Origin: Psychroserpens sp. Hel_I_66
GTDB lineage: Bacteria > Bacteroidota > Bacteroidia > Flavobacteriales > Flavobacteriaceae
Length of the DNA stretch: 64,000 nucleotides
NCBI RefSeq assembly: GCF_000799465.1
Contig: NZ_JUGU01000001.1
Coordinates: forward strand, 2,046,001 to 2,110,000
Direction of reading: 5' to 3'
Position numbers and translations under genes: made by a program. The notes below the pieces were generated by a model, which was not told the DNA's origin, searched no databases, and saw only the letters and a program-made list of their open reading frames with translations. The stretch's first letter is position 1; each line of letters starts with the position of its first letter. Positions 55,668-64,000 of the stretch are shown piece after piece.

Positions 55668-56767
55668 TTTAATAAAGAAATGTATTTCTCAATTATAAAA
55701 GTCCAATCATGCTTTTTAGCCCAATTTTCTGCTTCTTTTTGATAGATTATTTTTGAATCTAAAATAGTCTTTATTGCTTTTATAAATTCTTTAGTGTTAT
55801 TTAAATCTATCAAAATACCAGATTTATTATTTGAAATTGCATCTTCAATACCACAGCCCTTAGCGCCAATTGCAGGTACACCAATAGCATTCGCTTCTAA
55901 GATAGCAATTCCAAAACCTTCAACATCACCCGTTTTACTTTCTGCACTTAGCATCACAAAAATATCGGTATGATTGAGTATTTGTTTTAATTCCAGATCA
56001 CTTAAACTACCATGAAATGTGATGTGGGAATCCACATTAAGTTCTTTAGCGATGTTTAAAAACTGCTCTGCTTGCAAAGGTATGCCAACACAATGGTAAT
56101 GAAGTTCTGGATATATTTTTAAAAGTTCTGGCAAATGCTTGATCACGTTTAACTGTCCTTTTCTTGAACTCACCCTACCAACGGTTGTCAAGACTGGTTT
56201 TCCTTTTATGTTTATATTTTTGATATTTGAAGTATCCCAATGTTCAGTATTGATTCCGTTTGCGATGACTTCAACTTTGAGGTTTAAATGTGACACAAGC
56301 TGTTTTGTGTAATTTGAAACTGCAACAATGGTATCAAACTTACTTAGTGCGATGTTTATTGATTTCCGAAGAAAAAAAGATTTAAAATTTACTTCTGTCC
56401 CGTGAATCACCGCAATGCTCTGTTTTTTATAAAGGAGGTTTGAAAAGGCAACATTCCAAAGAGAAAATTTTCCCGTTGCGATTATCGTAGATGCGTTTTT
56501 AAAGCTCTTATAAGTGACAATGATCCTTTTTAAATACATTAATAAACGCAAATTGTGCCTTTTAATTCTTTCTACGGAAAATGGCAATGCTTTGTCAAAC
56601 TCGTCTTCTTCACGACCATTTGTTGAGCGTTGATCTGCAATTACTTTTACCGAAATATCCCGACGACTTAAATACAGAGCTAAATTATACGAATGATTTC
56701 CAATTCCACCAGGCTGTGGCGGAAACTCTGAGGTCACAATAACGATATGTTTCTCAGTTTTTTTCAT
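55664..56767 (-). CDS. Glycosyltransferase family 4 (GT-B)
   Basis: A 367-residue GT-B enzyme with PPQPGGIGNHSYNLALYLSRR at the N-terminus (read in parts), the PGGIG loop of GT4 enzymes, TVGRVSSRKGQLNVI, and the donor site KTGDVEGFGIAILEANAIGVPAIGAKG in parts. It overlaps both neighbouring GT genes by four bases. Sequence 56364-56371 carries a CTTCGGAA copy that sets the uncommon arginine codon CGG. Confidence 0.91.
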   Translation of the reverse strand: MKKTEKHIVIVTSEFPPQPGGIGNHSYNLALYLSRRDISVKVIADQRSTNGREEDEFDKALPFSVERIKRHNLRLLMYLKRIIVTYKSFKNASTIIATGKFSLWNVAFSNLLYKKQSIAVIHGTEVNFKSFFLRKSINIALSKFDTIVAVSNYTKQLVSHLNLKVEVIANGINTEHWDTSNIKNINIKGKPVLTTVGRVSSRKGQLNVIKHLPELLKIYPELHYHCVGIPLQAEQFLNIAKELNVDSHITFHGSLSDLELKQILNHTDIFVMLSAESKTGDVEGFGIAILEANAIGVPAIGAKGCGIEDAISNNKSGILIDLNNTKEFIKAIKTILDSKIIYQKEAENWAKKHDWTFIIEKYISLLK

Positions 56768-58092
56768 TTTAACTCCTGAATCAAAGGGCCTTCATTAATT
56801 TTTTTGCTTGCCAATCTCCAAGATTTATACACTTGAAATATCACCAAAGGAAGTATAAAAACACTTATAATGACACCTATTAAAAGTAAAGGTTTATTTT
56901 TTTTAAACTGATACGGAAAAATTGAAATAGGAATTGTTCGCAACATCGCCAATCTCGCGCGTTTATTACCAAAATAGCGCCTAAAAAAATAAAGCACGCT
57001 TGGTATGGGTCTTGGTGCAAAGAAATTAGATGGCCTAAAAGCGTCCCAACTTCCCATTTCTCTTAAACCTCCCTCTCCAGCTTTAACATCAATACAGGCT
57101 GCATTTGGGTTTGACACACTTTTGATATCTTCCAAATATAATCGCAGACCAAATTCACCATCACCCATGCGTTGCTTTTCAAATTGCCTATCAAATAATT
57201 TTACGTTTTTAAATACATCTTTATAGAGCATCGCATTTCCTGTTGCAAATTGTGATGCGATAGCAAAAAATGAACGTTCTTTTGGGATTTTCTTTCCTTC
57301 AGGATAGAATACACCTGCAGACACTTGTGCTTTAAAAAAATCAAGGCATTTTAAATGCTGGGAAATCCAGTTGGATTCTATTCTTACATCATCTTCGGAA
57401 AGTGCAATAAATTCTCCTGTTGCTTCTCTAATCGCATTATTTCTAGCTAACCAAAGCGCTTTTTCTTCTTGTTTTATAAGATTGATATTCAGTTTAAAAT
57501 CGTTGTAAAATTTCTCATCAAAGGGATTTGACTGGTCAACTACGATGACTTCAAAATTTGAATAATCTTGATGCTCTAAATCTTTTAATACATCTTTTAA
57601 ATAGCTATATCTATTTAATGTTGGGATAACAACACTTACTTTTGGGTTTGTTTTTATTAATGTTGAATTAAAATCTTTATACTCATTATTATACAAAAAA
57701 ATTGTATTGATTTCAACTCGCTTAATATGTCGTGTCGTATACCATCCTTTAAGTTCTTTTAAAGGATTTTTAAATGAAAAAAACCTTAACATAAGGACAT
57801 AGAACACCCAAGCTGGATTAAAATATTTACGTATAAAATGATAATTGTCTTTTATGGATAATTTTTGGAATTCTTTATAAGTAGATGCATCTCCTATATA
57901 TCCCTTTTGTATGGCTTGCCATGATAAATCATAATTTTTGGCTATTTCTGATTGGTAGGAATTATCTGTTATTAATTTGTTTAGAACAGTTTGAGGTAAT
58001 GTTTCAACTTTAGGGAATATCGAAGTTTTAGTTTTCGTCTGTAATTGAAAATAATGGGTAGGCTGGAGATATTTTAAAAAACTAAATAACAT
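56764..58092 (-). CDS. Glycosyltransferase family 2 with C-terminal membrane helix
   Basis: A 442-residue enzyme. The GT-A domain starts at about 151 (KVSVVIPTLNRYSYL) and has the metal motif in ALSEDDVRIE and a catalytic-site region MGDGEFGLRLYL. About 150 residues of extra sequence precede it. A hydrophobic helix (about 405-425) near the end should tether it to the inner membrane. The donor is unknown. Confidence 0.9.
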   Translation of the reverse strand: MLFSFLKYLQPTHYFQLQTKTKTSIFPKVETLPQTVLNKLITDNSYQSEIAKNYDLSWQAIQKGYIGDASTYKEFQKLSIKDNYHFIRKYFNPAWVFYVLMLRFFSFKNPLKELKGWYTTRHIKRVEINTIFLYNNEYKDFNSTLIKTNPKVSVVIPTLNRYSYLKDVLKDLEHQDYSNFEVIVVDQSNPFDEKFYNDFKLNINLIKQEEKALWLARNNAIREATGEFIALSEDDVRIESNWISQHLKCLDFFKAQVSAGVFYPEGKKIPKERSFFAIASQFATGNAMLYKDVFKNVKLFDRQFEKQRMGDGEFGLRLYLEDIKSVSNPNAACIDVKAGEGGLREMGSWDAFRPSNFFAPRPIPSVLYFFRRYFGNKRARLAMLRTIPISIFPYQFKKNKPLLLIGVIISVFILPLVIFQVYKSWRLASKKINEGPLIQELK

Positions 58093-58117
58093 TAAAATTT
58101 TGTCTAAAATTTATAAA

Positions 58118-59206
58118 TCAAGAGGAATAAATTTTGTTTAAAATTACGGACTTAACTTGATTATATATAACATCTTTTTCAAAAGTTGTATCATACATGA
58201 CTTTGAAATATTTTGAAGGTTTATTCTTCTTTTCAAGACATAATTCTAATTTCACTAAAAGATCTTGCATTGAATATGGATCAAAACTAAAATCTTCAAT
58301 AGAAAATTTTTGTTCATCAATAAAATCTAAAGCTCCAAATGATTTTGATACTAATACAGGTGTTCCCAATGCAATTGCCTCTATAAAAACCAAACCAAAA
58401 GCCTCGTGAAAACTCGGTAAAACTATAACATTCATAGAGTTGTAAAAATTACTCATTTCGTTAACATTTAACAATCCTAGAAAAACTACATCCTCCTGAA
58501 GATTTAAATTATTGACCAACTCTTTTAATTCATTTTTATAAGGACCGTCACCAGCTATAATAAGTTTTAATGGTTGACTTGTAATTTTTTTTAATTGATA
58601 CACTGCATTAATAGCCAACTTATGGTTTTTATCCTCCACTAATCTTCCAGGGCAACCAATATAAAATGTGTCAACATTTTTCGATAAACTTAGGGGTGCA
58701 GAATCGTCACCATAATTAGATATATTTGTCCAAAATGATATAGCGCGTGTTTTATCTTTTTGAACACCATATATTATATTCATTTCGTTTTGCAACTGTT
58801 TTGAATTTGCAATTACAACATCTGCCAATTTCAAATAAAATGTTTTATTAATGATCTTCAAATAACTAGGTTTCGTGTGACCGAAAGCGGTATGAAACCA
58901 AGCAACATTTTGTGAAGCTCCTAAAATTTTACCAAATAATAAAGCTGGATTTATGTAGCTGAAATTTGATATAATCACATCTGGCTTTATCCGTTTGATG
59001 ATTTTATAGACATTGTAGTAATTTTTAAAAATCCCATATCGCTTTTCTCCATAAATATTCACATTTCCCTGTAAAAAGGAATCTTTTTTATGTTTGAGGT
59101 AAAAATTATAAACTTCAAAATCATCATTTGCCAAACGCTCTGATAATTCCTGAAAAAATTCAGAAAGTAAACCTTTGTTGTAAGTATAAAAGATTAAGAT
59201 TTTCAA
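58118..59206 (-). CDS. Glycosyltransferase family 4 (GT-B)
   Basis: A 362-residue GT-B enzyme: PGRLVEDKNHKLAINAV, IIAGDGPYKNELKEL, VVFLGLLNVNEM and SFHEAFGLVFIEAIALGTPVLV with the E-x7-E pair. The N-terminal Rossmann strand LIFYTYNKG is intact. It lies 25 bases upstream of the GT2 gene, as the probable first gene of a five-gene minus-strand run. Confidence 0.9.
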   Translation of the reverse strand: MKILIFYTYNKGLLSEFFQELSERLANDDFEVYNFYLKHKKDSFLQGNVNIYGEKRYGIFKNYYNVYKIIKRIKPDVIISNFSYINPALLFGKILGASQNVAWFHTAFGHTKPSYLKIINKTFYLKLADVVIANSKQLQNEMNIIYGVQKDKTRAISFWTNISNYGDDSAPLSLSKNVDTFYIGCPGRLVEDKNHKLAINAVYQLKKITSQPLKLIIAGDGPYKNELKELVNNLNLQEDVVFLGLLNVNEMSNFYNSMNVIVLPSFHEAFGLVFIEAIALGTPVLVSKSFGALDFIDEQKFSIEDFSFDPYSMQDLLVKLELCLEKKNKPSKYFKVMYDTTFEKDVIYNQVKSVILNKIYSS

Positions 59207-59352
59207 ATTATTATAAGTAATAAAAATGCATGATACAAATTTACTCTAATATTAAGCCTTAAATAATAAAACAATTTTACTAAATATAAGCTGACCTAAG
59301 AAAATATGAAATGTATTATTCTTAATTTAGAAGTATTATTTTTATAAGAAAT

Positions 59353-60060
59353 ATGAAAAGAGCCATTAGAACGTTAATAAGAAAATTTGGATTTGATATT
59401 ATTAAATTTAAACAGGATCAAATGGGCATTTATCCATTTTATGATATGGCCAAATTTGTTGACTCTAATAATCCCGTGTTATTTGATATTGGCGCGAATA
59501 TTGGGCAAACAGTAAAAGATTTCAAAGAAGTCTTTGATTCTTGTAGCATTCAAGCTTTTGAGCCAAGTGCTGAGAGTTTTGAAATTTTAAAACAAAATAC
59601 GTCAAGCTATAAAAATTTAAATCTATGGAATTTAGGTGTTGGATCTAGTATTGGCGAATTAATCCTTAACGAATATGTACATTCTAATACAAATTCCTTC
59701 TTAGACATTCACGAAAATGATAATTCAAATCTTAAAAAGAAAACAAAAGTTGAAATCACAACTGTCGATTTTTTTTGTGAAAAAAATAATATTGAAAAAA
59801 TTGATGTGCTTAAAATTGATACTGAAGGATTTGAACTAGAAGTTTTTAAAGGCTGTGAAAAAATGTTTTCAAATAGCAAAATAGGATTGCTTTTTTTTGA
59901 GGTCCGTTTTGTTGAAGGTCATCATGATATGCCATCATTTACAGAACTTTGGAATTGGGCTTTAGATAAAGATTTTGAATTGGTTTCAATATATCCAATA
60001 GTACATAGAAAAAAAATGGGCATTTATACTAACGTTCTTTTTAAACACAAAAGCTATTAA
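59353..60060 (+). CDS. FkbM-family methyltransferase
   Basis: A 235-residue SAM-dependent methyltransferase with motif I VLFDIGANIGQT, AFEPSAESFEIL, and IDVLKIDTEGFELEVFKG, as in FkbM proteins that methylate sugar hydroxyls. It is the only plus-strand gene inside the cluster and splits the minus-strand GT run, so it has its own control. It likely decorates the same polysaccharide. Confidence 0.88.
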   Translation: MKRAIRTLIRKFGFDIIKFKQDQMGIYPFYDMAKFVDSNNPVLFDIGANIGQTVKDFKEVFDSCSIQAFEPSAESFEILKQNTSSYKNLNLWNLGVGSSIGELILNEYVHSNTNSFLDIHENDNSNLKKKTKVEITTVDFFCEKNNIEKIDVLKIDTEGFELEVFKGCEKMFSNSKIGLLFFEVRFVEGHHDMPSFTELWNWALDKDFELVSIYPIVHRKKMGIYTNVLFKHKSY

Positions 60061-60133
60061 TCAAAAAAACTAAAGTGCATTTAAGTATCTTGATCAATTT
60101 TTTTATTCTAAAAATTACATCAACAATATTCAA

Positions 60134-61213
60134 TTACCTCAAACTTTTTTGTCTGTTTACAAAAAAATCGAAATCTCTTTTTACAGCATAATTATTCTCG
60201 TAAAATTCTAGAAATCTTTCAAACCCACTTTTCGCTAAGTGGTTTCTATATGACTTATTTAAAAGTATGCTTTCTATTTTTTTGGCTAAGTCATTATAAT
60301 CTCCTGTTTCAAATAATAGTCCGGTTTCATTTGGTATAATAATTTCCTTAATTCCTGTATTATTAGCTCCAATGACACAAGTACCCACACTCATTGCCTC
60401 GATAACAGTAAAACCAAAAGCTTCAGCATAGCTTGGAATAATTGTACAATACGACATTTTATAGGCTTTTAATACTGATTCTTTATCTTTCTCACCTAAA
60501 AAAACAACATGATTAGAAACACCTAATGATTCAGCAAGTTTTACAAGTTGGTTTAAGATATTTCCATGACCAATAATAACCAATTGAAGTTTAGGAAAAC
60601 GCTCTAAAAGTTGAGAAAAAGAATGTAATAGAACATCAACACCCTTGCTAGGATGAAGTCTCCCTACATATAGCAAATTCTCGGTATTGTTTGTTATGTC
60701 TTGTAATGATTGACTATAATCTTTTACAGAGTTGGGAAGTACTGTTATTTTACGTTCTGGTATTCTAAAAAAATTTACAACATCATTTTTTGTAGCAATG
60801 GAATTGGTTATGATATCTGTAGATAGACTATAAATAAGTGATTTTCTGTATACCTTATATCTTTTCTGTGAATATTGAGAACTTAAAGTTCTTATCCAAG
60901 CCACTCTAATTTTAACACGTAAGAACCAACCTACAATTAGAAACAAATTCACAAAACTAAACATTGATATCATCATAACTGGCTTATAATGACGTACTGT
61001 TTTGTATAAAAACCTAAACCCTTTCCATGTTGTTGGTTTCTTTGTAGGCCATTTTAAAACAGTTATATTTTCGTTTAACTTAAGATTTGTTTCACGTATC
61101 TTTTGAGCTATAACTACAACCTTATTCTCCTCAGATAATTTATTGCTTAGCGTTATAAAATAATCCGAGGTCGAATTATTCATTATATTAAAAGATAAAA
61201 AGCAAGTCTTCAT
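60134..61213 (-). CDS. Glycosyltransferase family 4 (GT-B)
   Basis: A 359-residue GT-B enzyme: YVGRLHPSKGVDVLL, VIIGHGNILNQLV, FLGEKDKESV and the donor motif SYAEAFGFTVIEAMSVGTCVIGANN. A hydrophobic segment at about 85-105 is within the N-terminal domain and could associate with the membrane. It lies 49 bases after the next GT gene upstream. Confidence 0.9.
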   Translation of the reverse strand: MKTCFLSFNIMNNSTSDYFITLSNKLSEENKVVVIAQKIRETNLKLNENITVLKWPTKKPTTWKGFRFLYKTVRHYKPVMMISMFSFVNLFLIVGWFLRVKIRVAWIRTLSSQYSQKRYKVYRKSLIYSLSTDIITNSIATKNDVVNFFRIPERKITVLPNSVKDYSQSLQDITNNTENLLYVGRLHPSKGVDVLLHSFSQLLERFPKLQLVIIGHGNILNQLVKLAESLGVSNHVVFLGEKDKESVLKAYKMSYCTIIPSYAEAFGFTVIEAMSVGTCVIGANNTGIKEIIIPNETGLLFETGDYNDLAKKIESILLNKSYRNHLAKSGFERFLEFYENNYAVKRDFDFFVNRQKSLR

Positions 61214-61262
61214 ATGTATTTTACATTGGTCTCATTTTCAACTAACCCTATGGGGTTTCAAA

Positions 61263-62465
61263 TTAATTTTGATAAAACTCTAGAAACTCATCTTGCTGTT
61301 TTGATATATTAAAATCTTTCTTTACCCTTTCTATGGCTAATTTCTTTAGCTCATTTTTTTGACGTTCTGGTAAATATACTAGTTTTTCAATGGTCTCTGC
61401 CAAGACTTTTGGTTTTCTCTTAGGGATTACAAACCCGGTTAATTCGTTTAAAACATTCTCTGCCAAACCTTCCGCATCGCTAACTACACAAATTAATCCC
61501 ATAGCCTGAGCCTCAATAACAGCATTACAAAACCCTTCTTGTATACTGTATTGTAGATAAATATCGCTACTTGACATGTATGTCTTTACAGTCTCAGGTG
61601 ATTGTTTTCCAATAAATTTAACATACTCGCTAATCCCCAATTGATGAGCAGCAAATACCAAACGCTCCAATTCATCTCCAGTACCAATAATCGTATACTC
61701 AAAAGAAATATCTCTTTTTACCAATAAAGCCAAAGCCTCTAGTGTATACTCCAGTCCTTTTTTCCAGTGTAAGCGCGCAACAGTTAAAATTTTTAATTTG
61801 TCGTTAGCCAAGCTTGATGTATTGGGCTTAAAAAACAAAGTATTTATAGCTGGTGTTATAACTTTAATTTGATGATCTGTCACACCCTTGGCAATCAAAT
61901 CAACCTTCATCTCTTGGGATAGTACATGGTATTTAACGTCTTTTTTAAATAAGGTGTTATAATATTGATTTCTTTTTAGAGGTGACAAGTACAAATCAAA
62001 TCCTCTAAAACTCACAGCCATCTTAGCATGCATAGCGTCTGCTAAATTCTCTCTCCCAACTGCAACAGTACCAAACCCAAAATGGAGCCAATCCAGATCT
62101 TCGGAAATTATAAATTGATTAGCAATTAGATTTTTAAAACAAGCGTTGCGTCCATTACCATCTCGACTATCTAATTGGTACAACTTTTTACTGCGGAAAG
62201 GCGAAACAAACAAAATTTGTAATAGTGCTTTAAAGACAGCAATACTTTTGGAAAAAAAATTTCCGTTAAATTGAGGGGAAACGATGACTTTACATGGTAA
62301 ATGTTCATCTTTTTTTGGCGGATAGAAGACAAACAAAACAACCTCAAAACCATTGGCCTGCAATCCTTTGATCTTGCTTCGGAAAAACGTTTCCGAGTAA
62401 CCCGGTACAGATAGTAATACCAACCCTATTCGTTGCATTGTTTTTGTTTTATATTTTTTTTCCAA
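61263..62465 (-). CDS. Glycosyltransferase family 4 (GT-B)
   Basis: A 400-residue GT-B enzyme. Motifs are VARLHWKKGLEYTLEAL, IIGTGDELERLVFAAHQ, YVKFIGKQSPETV and SIQEGFCNAVIEAQAMGLICVVSDAEG. The ATG at 62465 is six bases after the preceding stop; the ATG at 62438 (MQRIGLVLL) may be the true start because the Rossmann strand begins there. It resembles the next gene upstream (same HWKKG and SVEEG/SIQEG patterns), so the two are likely paralogues. Confidence 0.9.
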   Translation of the reverse strand: MEKKYKTKTMQRIGLVLLSVPGYSETFFRSKIKGLQANGFEVVLFVFYPPKKDEHLPCKVIVSPQFNGNFFSKSIAVFKALLQILFVSPFRSKKLYQLDSRDGNGRNACFKNLIANQFIISEDLDWLHFGFGTVAVGRENLADAMHAKMAVSFRGFDLYLSPLKRNQYYNTLFKKDVKYHVLSQEMKVDLIAKGVTDHQIKVITPAINTLFFKPNTSSLANDKLKILTVARLHWKKGLEYTLEALALLVKRDISFEYTIIGTGDELERLVFAAHQLGISEYVKFIGKQSPETVKTYMSSSDIYLQYSIQEGFCNAVIEAQAMGLICVVSDAEGLAENVLNELTGFVIPKRKPKVLAETIEKLVYLPERQKNELKKLAIERVKKDFNISKQQDEFLEFYQN

Positions 62466-62471
62466 ATGCTC

Positions 62472-63671
62472 TTATTCTATAACACTCTTGTACAACTGTA
62501 GCATTCCAGACGTCATTAAATCTTCGTTATGTTGTTTTGAAATAGTATTTTTTGCACGTTCTCTAATCTCATTTTTACGATTTTCTGGTAATGCTGCAAT
62601 GTTAACTATGGCATTTGCTATGGCCTCTGAATCTCGAATAGGAACTAAAAATCCATTTTCAGTGTCTGTAATCACCTCATTCATTCCACCACAAGCAGTG
62701 CTCAAAACCAAAGTCCCCAAAGCCATAGACTCCAAAACCACATTTGCAATGCCTTCTTCAACACTTGGTAAAAGAAGAATAGTTGCTTTTAGCATATAAT
62801 CTTTAACCGATTCAAATGTCTGTTTTTCAATTAAAAAAACGTCATCCTGTAAATGTAGATCATGAACCTGATAAAGCAACTCAACATCATCTGCACCACC
62901 AATAATTGTATATTTAAAATTTAAGCCAGACGTTTTTAAAATCTTGCAAGCATCCAAAGCATACGTATAGCCTTTTTTCCAATGTGGCCTACCTACAGAA
63001 AGTAAATGTAACGGTTCATTCGAATTTAATTCTGAATTAAAATCTTTATTTTTCAATAAGATTTCGGGATTAATTTCAAAATTAGGCAAACCGCTATAAA
63101 TCACTTTAACCCTATCTATAGATGCACCATATTTGGTCGCTTCTTTGGCAATAGCGTCTGAAACCGCATGAAAACCATCTACATTAGGAAAATGTTTTTT
63201 ATATAGTTGTGCCAAATCCAAATCAGTAATTGGAGAATAATTAATATGCGCACCTCTCAAACTTAAAACCAGTTTCATTCCAAATTCTTGGACCCATATC
63301 CAATCCTTTAACCCTTTTGCCCATTGTATGTGAAAAATATCTGGTTTGTGCCACAGCACAGGGTAAAATTTGACTTTACTTCCTAAATTTAAGTTGTTTT
63401 GCTGTTTCAAATAGGTATCCAACCTTTTCTTTTCTTTTGGCTTGATGAGTAATAATAAACTACTGTATTTCAGTAAAAACCAAAATTTAGATAATTTATG
63501 ATTATAACATCCATGAATAGTAATGCTATTGTGATATGGCAACTTCTGTCTTAAAACACCAAACAACAACACTTCCTCATTTGATTTTGACACTCCTAAA
63601 ATTAAGCGTTCAATAAATGTTGTACTTGGAATTTCTCCAGAATAAATTGCTATTTGAATTGACTTTTTCAA
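62472..63671 (-). CDS. Glycosyltransferase family 4 (GT-B)
   Basis: A 399-residue GT-B enzyme with SVGRPHWKKGYTYALDA, IIGGADDVELLYQVHDL and SVEEGIANVVLESMALGTLVLST followed by ACGGMNEVI. It shares length, spacing and motif wording with the following gene, which suggests local duplication. The start MKKSIQIAIYSGEIPS gives a Rossmann strand directly. Confidence 0.9.
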   Translation of the reverse strand: MKKSIQIAIYSGEIPSTTFIERLILGVSKSNEEVLLFGVLRQKLPYHNSITIHGCYNHKLSKFWFLLKYSSLLLLIKPKEKKRLDTYLKQQNNLNLGSKVKFYPVLWHKPDIFHIQWAKGLKDWIWVQEFGMKLVLSLRGAHINYSPITDLDLAQLYKKHFPNVDGFHAVSDAIAKEATKYGASIDRVKVIYSGLPNFEINPEILLKNKDFNSELNSNEPLHLLSVGRPHWKKGYTYALDACKILKTSGLNFKYTIIGGADDVELLYQVHDLHLQDDVFLIEKQTFESVKDYMLKATILLLPSVEEGIANVVLESMALGTLVLSTACGGMNEVITDTENGFLVPIRDSEAIANAIVNIAALPENRKNEIRERAKNTISKQHNEDLMTSGMLQLYKSVIE

Positions 63672-63734
63672 TAAATAATTTAGAATACCAAAGTTAACTA
63701 ACTATTATATTTTTTTAAAGTACAGTGTTAAAAA

Positions 63735-64000
63735 CTAGAGTTTATTTCTTGCTGAAAATATTGATAGTGTTAACAACATACTTACCGGGTGAGAATAATA
63801 AACAGAATCAACCTCATTAAACTTTTTATAAAAATCAGATGAAATGTCAGAAGGAATTAACCTATTTAAATGAATATTTTCTATTATATACTCCTGTAAT
63901 TTTTGTTCATTGCCAGCACCTAAAAACTGTAATTCCCAATTGCGTTGAACATACTTTTTTGAACTAGTAATTCGATTCAATCTATTAAATATTCGATATG
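63735..64000 (-). CDS. C-terminal end of a protein cut by the window edge, perhaps asparagine-synthase-like
   Basis: The frame runs from the stop at 63735 and stays open through base 64000, so only the last 88 codons are seen. The end, with QRNWELQFLGAG, LQEYIIENI, and SHPVSMLLTLSIF before a basic tail, recalls the C-terminus of asparagine-synthase-like amidotransferases found in polysaccharide clusters. The evidence is weak and a different family is possible. Confidence 0.4.
   Translation of the reverse strand, partial: YRIFNRLNRITSSKKYVQRNWELQFLGAGNEQKLQEYIIENIHLNRLIPSDISSDFYKKFNEVDSVYYSHPVSMLLTLSIFSARNKL

Larger units (their letters stand above)
2483..62384. repeat. Dispersed octamer CTTCGGAA / TTCCGAAG, 42 copies
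   Basis: Hand count, first base of each copy. Plus-strand CTTCGGAA: 2483, 2513, 4330, 5258, 9352, 10645, 10950, 13869, 16184, 17782, 20046, 23916, 30831, 37325, 38552, 40295, 48741, 53841, 55121, 57393, 62099, 62377. Plus-strand TTCCGAAG: 5078, 9478, 11055, 15461, 15827, 17242, 18979, 20368, 25900, 26149, 29784, 30900, 32440, 36376, 38028, 40138, 43743, 44738, 50215, 56364. The preferred context is TTCTTCGGAAW. Five copies are intergenic (16184, 23916, 30831, 30900, 37325) and the rest lie in genes. Confidence 0.85.

Noticed and set aside
62488..62799. 103-codon plus-strand frame inside a glycosyltransferase gene
   Set aside because: It is opposite the donor-binding motifs of a well-supported enzyme, so it is a by-product of that gene.
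1..64000. tRNA, rRNA, CRISPR array, insertion sequence or prophage
   Set aside because: No cloverleaf, rRNA-like block, regularly spaced repeat, transposase or phage protein was seen on either strand by eye; a covariance-model search was not possible.

Overview
The window is a low-GC (about one third G+C by eye) chromosomal segment of a marine-type member of the Bacteroidetes, most likely family Flavobacteriaceae. The evidence is the gene content (PorV/PorQ-family barrel, LETM1-related biofilm protein, 2TM-domain proteins, a cyclophilin-FKBP fusion, DUF4331 proteins, a CarboxypepD-reg TonB receptor), the absence of strong Shine-Dalgarno sequences, and Bacteroidetes-type promoters (TTTG, 19-bp spacer, TAnnTTTG) at 38445-38505. 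I saw no rRNA, tRNA, CRISPR array, transposase or phage gene.

Layout. 1-708: end of a tandem SnoaL/NTF2-like protein. 1050-8170: a tightly packed operon of two histidine kinases, a CheY-like receiver, a receiver-cyclase fusion, and a small membrane protein resembling the Pycsar effector PycTM (DUF5706). This looks like a phosphorelay feeding a cyclic nucleotide to a membrane effector and is the most interesting gene set here. 8213-12090: secreted CBM9-like protein, M28 and M23 peptidases, YdeI-like protein. 12395-21487: zinc alcohol dehydrogenase, a MoxR ATPase/VWA pair facing the other way, a very large secreted Asp-box propeller protein and an S9 lipoprotein peptidase. 21669-23735: Cu/Zn superoxide dismutase and an ECF sigma/anti-sigma pair with a repeat-rich upstream region. 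24527-29468 (minus): two genes that each carry half of a DUF4331 protein, a TPR lipoprotein and a TonB receptor.

29617-38975: LETM1-related protein; a six-gene minus operon (TPR protein, LytS-type kinase fused to a 2TM domain, three stand-alone 2TM proteins, LytTR regulator); a serine hydrolase; a dual-family peptidylprolyl isomerase and a divergent small gene driven by back-to-back promoters. 39033-49722 is mostly housekeeping: recQ, kdsD, tatC, an AhpD-like protein, lptB, a LURP-one-like protein, a DUF808 protein, pssA, a PorV/PorQ-family barrel and lnt. 49727-64000 is an exopolysaccharide/O-antigen type cluster: initiating phosphoglycosyltransferase, Wzy-like polymerase/ligase, seven or more glycosyltransferases, a transglutaminase-like protein and an FkbM methyltransferase in reverse orientation. 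It continues past the right edge.

Across the whole window the octamer CTTCGGAA (reverse complement TTCCGAAG) occurs 42 times by hand count, where base composition predicts one or two. It lies in both orientations, in all codon frames and in intergenic DNA. I do not know a described function for it in this group.
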